Positions 58,185 through 64,000 of a DNA stretch of 64,000 nt are shown here, piece by piece. Every line of letters begins with the position of its first letter. Within the stretch, counting starts at the first letter, position 1. The DNA lies in the NCBI RefSeq assembly GCF_001428075.1, contig NZ_LMSI01000020.1, positions 327,497 to 391,496 of the forward strand, written 5' to 3'. Below the pieces are notes generated by a model. It searched no databases and was not told the DNA's origin. It saw only the letters and a program-made list of their open reading frames with translations. The stretch comes from Arthrobacter sp. Soil764 (GTDB lineage: Bacteria > Actinomycetota > Actinomycetes > Actinomycetales > Micrococcaceae). The position numbers and the translations under genes are program-made.

Positions 58185-58850
58185 CTATTTAAAGAACAGG
58201 TCGGCGACAATATTCACCGAATTAAGCAGGGACTGGCCTTTCGCCTTGGAGTAGTCCGTGTAGATGATGTGTACGGGATGCTCTACGTATCGGACCTTGA
58301 ACGCCGCCAACTGGTGGACCAGCTCTGACGCGTGGGCCATGCGGTTCTGTTTGAGACTGATACGGCTGGCCACATCCCGGCCCAGCACCCGCAGGCCGTT
58401 GTGGGCGTCGGTCAGGTCCAGCCCGGTTGAAAGCTTCATCTGCAACGCAGCCACCTTCAACACGATCCGCTTCATGGCAGTCAGCTTCGTCCTGGAGTCC
58501 AAGAACCTCGAACCAAGCACAACATCCAGCGATTCCGTGCGCAAACGCTCTACCATCGCAGCCGCATCTTCAACGCGGTGTTGCCCATCGGCGTCGAACG
58601 TGACGATGGAGTCGGTTTGAGGGTCCTGCAGGGCGTACTCGATACCTGTTTGAAGTGACGCACCCTGGCCAAGGTTCACAGGATGCTCCACCACTACAGC
58701 GCCCGCGTTCCGGGCCACAACCACAGAACCATCACGGCTGCCGTCGTCAACACACACTACGTTCGGGAATGTTCCCAAAAGACCTTCGATGACCTTGCCA
58801 ACAACGGTTGCCTCGTTGTACATCGGAATGACAACCCACGTCTTACTCAC
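58185..58850 (-). CDS. polyprenyl-phosphate glycosyltransferase (dolichyl-phosphate mannose synthase-like)
   Basis: A 221-residue GT2 enzyme of the DPM1 type: TWVVIPMYNEATVVGKVIEGLL, VVCVDDGSRDGS, VNLGQGASLQTGIEYAL and the metal site VTFDADGQHRVED. It lacks membrane helices of its own, which the neighbouring DUF2304 protein may supply. Such enzymes load one sugar onto polyprenyl phosphate at the cytoplasmic face, and the product serves GT-C transferases outside. This fits the several GT-C-like membrane proteins nearby. The start is a GTG with GAGGA upstream. Confidence 0.88.
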   Translation of the reverse strand: MSKTWVVIPMYNEATVVGKVIEGLLGTFPNVVCVDDGSRDGSVVVARNAGAVVVEHPVNLGQGASLQTGIEYALQDPQTDSIVTFDADGQHRVEDAAAMVERLRTESLDVVLGSRFLDSRTKLTAMKRIVLKVAALQMKLSTGLDLTDAHNGLRVLGRDVASRISLKQNRMAHASELVHQLAAFKVRYVEHPVHIIYTDYSKAKGQSLLNSVNIVADLFFK

Positions 58851-58893
58851 CGCACTATCCTCTCACAATCAGACACACACGGACGCGCCACAG

Positions 58894-60321
58894 TCACCGG
58901 ACACTTGATGAAGACAGCGGCAGCGAACGCAGCCGCTGTAGCTGGTCAGCCGGAGAGAAACCTGCTGATTTGATTCGTGAGAGGTCGAGGACACTGTTGA
59001 GGGGACGCGGCGCTGCAGCCTTACCTGAGAAGTATTCCTCTGTGCTCACACCGGTTATGGCGTCCCGCGGAGCACCGCAGGCTTCGTACACAGCGGCCGC
59101 AATGGCTGCCCAGGACATGGGTTCGCCATCGTTGGACAGGTTGTAGGTGCCGTACGGCGCGCCAGTGGCCAGGAGGTGCTTGATTCCTGCGGCGATGTCC
59201 TCAGTAAAGCTGAGCCGGCCGATCTGGTCGTTCACCACCGAAGGTTCTACGCCGCGCCCCGCGAGTGTTGCCATTGTGCGCACAAAGTTATTGCCCTCTC
59301 CGATCACCCAGCTGGTACGGACGATGTAGTGCCTCGGCACGACGCTCACGGCCGCGTCGCCTGCTGCCTTCGTCTGGCCATAGACACCGAGCGGGCAGAC
59401 GGGATCTTCCTCGGTGTAGGCAGATGATTTTGTGCCGTCGAAAACGTAGTCCGAGGAGACGTGGACGAGAGTCAGATTATTTTCGACGGCGATACGCGCC
59501 AGGCGCCCCACTCCTGTGACGTTCGCGTCCCATGCCGCCTTGCGGCCCTCAGGTGTTTCCGCGCTGTCAACGGCGGTATACGCCGCAGCATTGATGATGG
59601 TGGAGTAGTTCTTCCAGTTGACTTGCGCGCCGGCGTCCTCGGAAGCGAGGTCAAACATGTCCCGGGTAGCGAACTCCACTGACGCGTCGCCATCGTAGGC
59701 TTCCTGCAGCGCCTTGCCGAGTTGGCCATTTGCACCGAGGACGAGGGTCTTCCTTTGCGGCATCGGCCTCACATCTGCCAGGCGGGGGTGTGCCTTGTCC
59801 TTGTCGGACAGCTCCGCCTGATCCAGCGGGACAGGCCACGGAATGGAAACAGTCTCGTCGGCAAGGTTCAGGAAGGTGTACTGCCCCTGCGCGTCAGCTG
59901 ACCAGTGATCGTTGACGAGGTACGTATAGGCGGTGTTGTCCTCGAGGGTCTGAAAGGCGTTGCCGACGCCGCGGGGGATAAATATGGCTTGGCTGGCATC
60001 GAGTTCCGCCGTGAAGACCGCACCGAACGAGGGTCCTTCCCGAAGGTCAACCCAGGCGCCGAAGATCCGGCCTGTCGCCACCGAGATGAACTTGTCCCAC
60101 GGCTCAGCGTGGATGCCGCGCGTAGTGCCTGCCTTCTCGTTGAACGAGATGTTGTTCTGGACGGGTCTAAAGTCCGGCAGGCCGAGGGCTGCCATCTTTT
60201 CGCGCTGCCAGTTTTCCTTGAACCACCCCCGGTTGTCGCCGTGGACCGGGAGGTCGTAAAGCACCACGCCCGGGATCGGGGTTTGTCGGGAGGACAGCGG
60301 CTTTGAGAACTGTATGGACAT
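58894..60321 (-). CDS. rmlCD: RmlC-RmlD fusion: dTDP-4-dehydrorhamnose epimerase domain plus reductase
   Basis: A 475-residue bifunctional protein. Residues 1-185 are an RmlC-like cupin with the catalytic histidine H71 in TTRGIHAEP, K77, and D155; at the position of the catalytic tyrosine of RmlC there is W140 (YLVNDHW). Residues 190-475 are RmlD, with GANGQLG at 196-202, NAAAYTAVDSAE, SSDYVFDG and YGQTK. Together they would convert dTDP-4-keto-6-deoxyglucose to dTDP-L-rhamnose. The fusion is a recurrent form in Micrococcales. Its start lies three bases after the stop of rmlB, so the two are coupled. Confidence 0.9.
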   Translation of the reverse strand: MSIQFSKPLSSRQTPIPGVVLYDLPVHGDNRGWFKENWQREKMAALGLPDFRPVQNNISFNEKAGTTRGIHAEPWDKFISVATGRIFGAWVDLREGPSFGAVFTAELDASQAIFIPRGVGNAFQTLEDNTAYTYLVNDHWSADAQGQYTFLNLADETVSIPWPVPLDQAELSDKDKAHPRLADVRPMPQRKTLVLGANGQLGKALQEAYDGDASVEFATRDMFDLASEDAGAQVNWKNYSTIINAAAYTAVDSAETPEGRKAAWDANVTGVGRLARIAVENNLTLVHVSSDYVFDGTKSSAYTEEDPVCPLGVYGQTKAAGDAAVSVVPRHYIVRTSWVIGEGNNFVRTMATLAGRGVEPSVVNDQIGRLSFTEDIAAGIKHLLATGAPYGTYNLSNDGEPMSWAAIAAAVYEACGAPRDAITGVSTEEYFSGKAAAPRPLNSVLDLSRIKSAGFSPADQLQRLRSLPLSSSSVR

Positions 60322-60324
60322 GTT

Positions 60325-61326
<1,002 letters not shown>

Positions 61327-61342
61327 TCAAGATCGTAGCCGA

Positions 61343-61348
61343 TAGGGT
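61343..61348 (+). promoter_or_regulatory. candidate -10 element for the 61381-rmlA unit
   Basis: TAGGGT, 32 bases before the preferred GTG start. The same hexamer occurs upstream of glf and of the 37256 gene. Confidence 0.35.
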
Positions 61349-61380
61349 TTGAACATTGTTTGAATGAAGGGATCTCCGAC

Positions 61381-62826
61381 GTGAACTTGCCGGCTGGCCA
61401 ACTGCGTCCACCGCGGATTGTCGATGACTCGGAGCCCCCCAGCGTGCCACGGACGCTCGTTCAATTACTCGCTTCATCCCGGAAAAGACTTTTCGCGTGC
61501 GCTGCAGCTGTTTTCGGAGCTGCAGCTCTGGCCTTGGCCGCCTGGATCAGGCTTCCCGGGCTCACCAACGGGACCCTCTGGGCCGAGGACGGCGGGATTT
61601 TCCTTCGTCAGGCGATGGACAGCCGCTTCCTGAATGGCGTCATGGACCCGTATGACGGATATCTCCACCTTCTTCCCAGGCTTCTGGCACATCTGGCACT
61701 GCGAACCGGACCCCTTGAAGCGTACGCCGAGCGGATCTCCTGGCTGTCCTGCGCTTGCGTCGGGCTTGTGGGTGTCGCGGTGTTTTTCCTCAGCCGGCCT
61801 TATGTGTCACGTCTTGGCGGACGCCTGCTGCTGGCCGTGATTCCGGCACTCTTGCCCATCGGACCGCTCGAGGTACTTGGTAACACAGCGAACCTGCATT
61901 GGTACATGCTGTGGCTGGTGCCGTGGCTTTTGATCCATCCTGCCCGCACCCTTGCCTTCAACGGAGGCCTTGCCGCTTTGGCCTTCGTGGCCGCGTCGAC
62001 GGAGATCCAAACCGTTCTTTTCGTTCCGCTGGTCGTTCTGGCGGTTCGCACGCATCGTCAATGGGGCGGCTCCGTCGGACTGCTTCTCGGTTTGGCCATG
62101 CAGTTCATTACCTACGCAAGCTTCCCGCGGTCTGTCTCGAAAGATGCGGTGCCATGGGACCTTGGCATGGTCCTCATCGGCTGGCTCACGCAGGGAGGCA
62201 TGTCGAATATCGAAAGTTCAGCATCCAGCGTAGGGGTGGCCTGGACCTACTTTGGCGGGGCCCTGCTGATAATTCCCGTCGCACTCTTGCTCACACCTGT
62301 GGTCGCTGGCGCCGCGAAAGGCCGCGAGACCCTGCTGGCCGTCGTGGCGTTCGTCGGGGTTTCCGCGGCTCTTTGGTTTGCCGCTCAAGTCTTTAACAAC
62401 CGTCCGTTCATGGCATATTCGTCCTTTACGGATGAAGAGTGGCTGAAGTTTGATTTCCTGCGCTACGCCGCTGCGCCGGCCATGTTTGCTCTTGGAGCAC
62501 TGGCCATCGCTATGGGCGGTTTTCGATGGAGCCAGGAGACGCAAGGTATCCCCGGCACGATTGCGTCCACGCGACGCGTCCTCCGCTGGGAGATCATCTG
62601 CTCAACTGTCCTTATCACAATTCTTGCTTTCGGCTACTTCCCACCCACCAGTGCCCGCGCTGACGGTCCGTCCTGGGAAGAACAGATCACGGGTGGCCGG
62701 GCGGCGTGCGCGGCCGACCCGCGGCTCGCTGAAGTACCGGCGTTCGTGGCACCTCGTGGCTGGGGATTGGGGCGAGTAGCGATATCGTGTAACCGGTTGC
62801 GAACCAACGACAACGAAAGAAGGTGA
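61381..62826 (+). CDS. large multi-pass membrane protein, putative GT-C-like
   Basis: A 481-residue protein with about ten hydrophobic helices. After the first helix ([20 protein letters not shown]) the extracytoplasmic loop has [19 protein letters not shown], an acidic motif at the place where GT-C enzymes keep their catalytic acid. [12 protein letters not shown] follows. I recognise no named family. The GTG at 61381 has AAGGGA eight bases upstream; a TTG at 61360 would add seven residues. It is followed after two bases by rmlA, so the two are cotranscribed, which suggests a role in rhamnose-containing polymer assembly. Confidence 0.72.
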   Translation: MNLPAGQLRPPRIVDDSEPPSVPRTLVQLLASSRKRLFACAAAVFGAAALALAAWIRLPGLTNGTLWAEDGGIFLRQAMDSRFLNGVMDPYDGYLHLLPRLLAHLALRTGPLEAYAERISWLSCACVGLVGVAVFFLSRPYVSRLGGRLLLAVIPALLPIGPLEVLGNTANLHWYMLWLVPWLLIHPARTLAFNGGLAALAFVAASTEIQTVLFVPLVVLAVRTHRQWGGSVGLLLGLAMQFITYASFPRSVSKDAVPWDLGMVLIGWLTQGGMSNIESSASSVGVAWTYFGGALLIIPVALLLTPVVAGAAKGRETLLAVVAFVGVSAALWFAAQVFNNRPFMAYSSFTDEEWLKFDFLRYAAAPAMFALGALAIAMGGFRWSQETQGIPGTIASTRRVLRWEIICSTVLITILAFGYFPPTSARADGPSWEEQITGGRAACAADPRLAEVPAFVAPRGWGLGRVAISCNRLRTNDNERR

Positions 62827-62828
62827 GC

Positions 62829-63698
62829 GTGCGAGGAATTATTCTCGCCGGCGGTACGGGATCGAGGCTCCACCCGATCACGCTTGGTGTCAGCAAACAA
62901 CTTGTTCCGGTTTACGACAAGCCGATGATCTACTACCCGCTTTCGACCCTGATTCTTGCGGGTATCCGGGATATTCTGATAATTACCACTCCGCACGACG
63001 CCGAACAGTTCCAGCGCCTCTTGGGAGATGGTTCGCAGTTCGGTGTAAGCCTGAGTTACATCCAGCAGCCATCTCCTGATGGCTTGGCGCAGGCATTCAT
63101 TCTGGGTGCGGAGCACATAGGAAGTGAGCCCGTTGCGCTGGTTCTCGGCGACAACATCTTTTATGGTCCGGGCATGGGTACCCAGCTGCGCCGCTTCGAA
63201 AACATCGACGGAGGGGCCGTCTTCGGCTACTGGGTCGCCGACCCCACGGCCTACGGCGTTGTCGAGTTCGACGCCGAGGGCAAGGCAATTTCCCTCGAGG
63301 AGAAGCCTGAAAGCCCGAAGAGCCACTACGCCGTTCCCGGCCTGTACTTCTACGACAACGATGTTGTCGACATCGCCAAGAATCTCAAGCCCTCACCGCG
63401 CGGGGAGCTCGAGATCACCGACGTTAACCGGACCTACCTGGAGCGAGGCAAGCTGCAGGTGGAAATCCTGCCCCGCGGCACTGCTTGGCTTGACACTGGA
63501 ACGTTCAACGATCTTAACGACGCTTCGAATTTCGTTCGCACCACGGAAAACCGCCAGGGCCTGAAGATCGGCGCCCCGGAAGAAATTGCATGGAGATTGG
63601 GCTTTCTCACCGATGATGAGTTGCGCGAGCGCGCCACTCCGCTGATCAAGAGCGGCTATGGCCAGTATTTGATCGACTTGCTCGAGCACGGCGCGTAG
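62829..63698 (+). CDS. rmlA: glucose-1-phosphate thymidylyltransferase
   Basis: First step of dTDP-rhamnose synthesis: dTTP plus glucose-1-phosphate gives dTDP-glucose. The 289-residue enzyme starts [18 protein letters not shown] and continues with [41 protein letters not shown] and [10 protein letters not shown], close to the mycobacterial protein throughout. The GTG at 62829 has AGAAGG five bases upstream; a GTG two codons earlier is possible. It is two bases downstream of the membrane protein gene. Confidence 0.96.
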   Translation: MRGIILAGGTGSRLHPITLGVSKQLVPVYDKPMIYYPLSTLILAGIRDILIITTPHDAEQFQRLLGDGSQFGVSLSYIQQPSPDGLAQAFILGAEHIGSEPVALVLGDNIFYGPGMGTQLRRFENIDGGAVFGYWVADPTAYGVVEFDAEGKAISLEEKPESPKSHYAVPGLYFYDNDVVDIAKNLKPSPRGELEITDVNRTYLERGKLQVEILPRGTAWLDTGTFNDLNDASNFVRTTENRQGLKIGAPEEIAWRLGFLTDDELRERATPLIKSGYGQYLIDLLEHGA

Positions 63699-63714
63699 GC
63701 ACCTGTGCGCACAA

Positions 63715-63765
63715 GCCGACGGCGGGTCCGCTTCACTTGCGGGACCCGCCGTCGGCGTTTTCTTT
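63715..63765 (+). terminator. intrinsic terminator after rmlA
   Basis: A perfect 15-base stem (GCCGACGGCGGGTCC and its complement at 63742-63756) is followed by GTTTTCTTT. It lies between rmlA and the convergent LGFP gene. Confidence 0.9.
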
Positions 63766-63775
63766 CCCACTTGCC

Positions 63776-64000
63776 TTACTGACGAATGATCCTGGCGCCG
63801 GCAGCTGCGGTCCAGTCAATCCGACCTCCCTGGAAGGGCTGGGAGCAGCTCTGACGGTCCGCAGCGCAGGTAACGGGTCCGGTCGGGTAGCCGAGGATCC
63901 CGCCTTCGAAGCCGGTGGTTTTCCAGGCGTCGCGGATGGGTCCGTTGGGTGAGATCTGGGCGCCTGTGGCGGTGGACCAGAGGATGGCTCCGTTTTGGAA
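63776..64000 (-). CDS. LGFP-repeat protein, C-terminal end (rest outside the window)
   Basis: The last 74 codons of a minus-strand gene that continues beyond the window edge. The reading includes NGAILWSTATGAQISPNGPI, AWKTTGFEGGILGYPTGP and FQGGRIDWTAAAGA, the spacing and residues of LGFP repeats, with one and a half units visible and a pair of cysteines between them. LGFP repeats occur in secreted actinobacterial proteins and are thought to attach them to the cell wall. The stop TAA is at 63776-63778. What precedes the repeats (often a peptidase or amidase domain) cannot be seen. Confidence 0.75.
   Translation of the reverse strand, partial: FQNGAILWSTATGAQISPNGPIRDAWKTTGFEGGILGYPTGPVTCAADRQSCSQPFQGGRIDWTAAAGARIIRQ

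Overview
The window is a contiguous piece of a high-GC Gram-positive chromosome. The gene content (MtrA-MtrB-LpqB, a WhiB1-type protein, a long-form ribosome hibernation factor, the very large NAD-glutamate dehydrogenase, a BldC-like regulator) and the protein sequences point to an actinobacterium of the Micrococcaceae, most likely Arthrobacter or Pseudarthrobacter. That assignment comes from protein resemblance, not from a search. I see no rRNA, tRNA, CRISPR array, insertion sequence or prophage.

Layout. 1-8.5 kb: the 3' part of mnmA, a peptide ABC importer (lipoprotein, two permeases, one fused double ATPase), chorismate mutase and a MetE-like protein. 8.5-15 kb, minus strand: a DUF4166 protein, then a tightly overlapping cluster of DUF58, MoxR, DUF4350, DUF4129 and a Pro/Gly/Tyr-rich membrane protein. 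15-25.5 kb, plus strand: the envelope-stress system mtrA-mtrB-lpqB, comF, hpf, a YcaQ-like glycosylase and secA. 25.5-30.2 kb: a conserved-looking but poorly understood block made of an Rv3235-like protein, a LysM membrane protein, a possible Sm-fold protein, a BldC-like regulator, a SAF/CpaB-like protein and a CpaE/TadZ-like ATPase. 30.2-37.1 kb: NAD-glutamate dehydrogenase, a PdtaS-type histidine kinase and whiB1. 37.2-41.9 kb: a small membrane protein and a 1361-residue FHA-FtsK/SpoIIIE protein resembling type VII secretion ATPases, with no obvious substrate gene beside it.

42.1-64 kb is a cell-envelope polysaccharide region. It begins with UDP-galactopyranose mutase and a GlfT2-type galactofuranosyltransferase. 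These are followed by an ABC polysaccharide exporter (Wzm/Wzt), two tandem paralogous DUF6541 membrane proteins, a flippase, a GlfT1-like transferase and three more family 2 glycosyltransferases. It ends with galE, a DUF2304 plus polyprenyl-phosphate glycosyltransferase pair, dTDP-rhamnose genes (an rmlC-rmlD fusion, rmlB, rmlA), another large membrane protein and the end of an LGFP-repeat protein. Together these can make UDP-galactofuranose and dTDP-rhamnose, build a galactofuranose-containing polymer, export it and probably decorate it outside the membrane. The layout parallels the mycobacterial galactan pathway, although no mycolate or arabinan genes are visible here.

Regulatory signals visible by eye include five promoters whose -10 hexamer lies exactly six bases before an ATG or GTG, which suggests leaderless transcripts. 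There are also three perfect DnaA boxes, all between genes, a CRP-like palindrome upstream of whiB1, and a set of strong hairpin terminators at gene ends.
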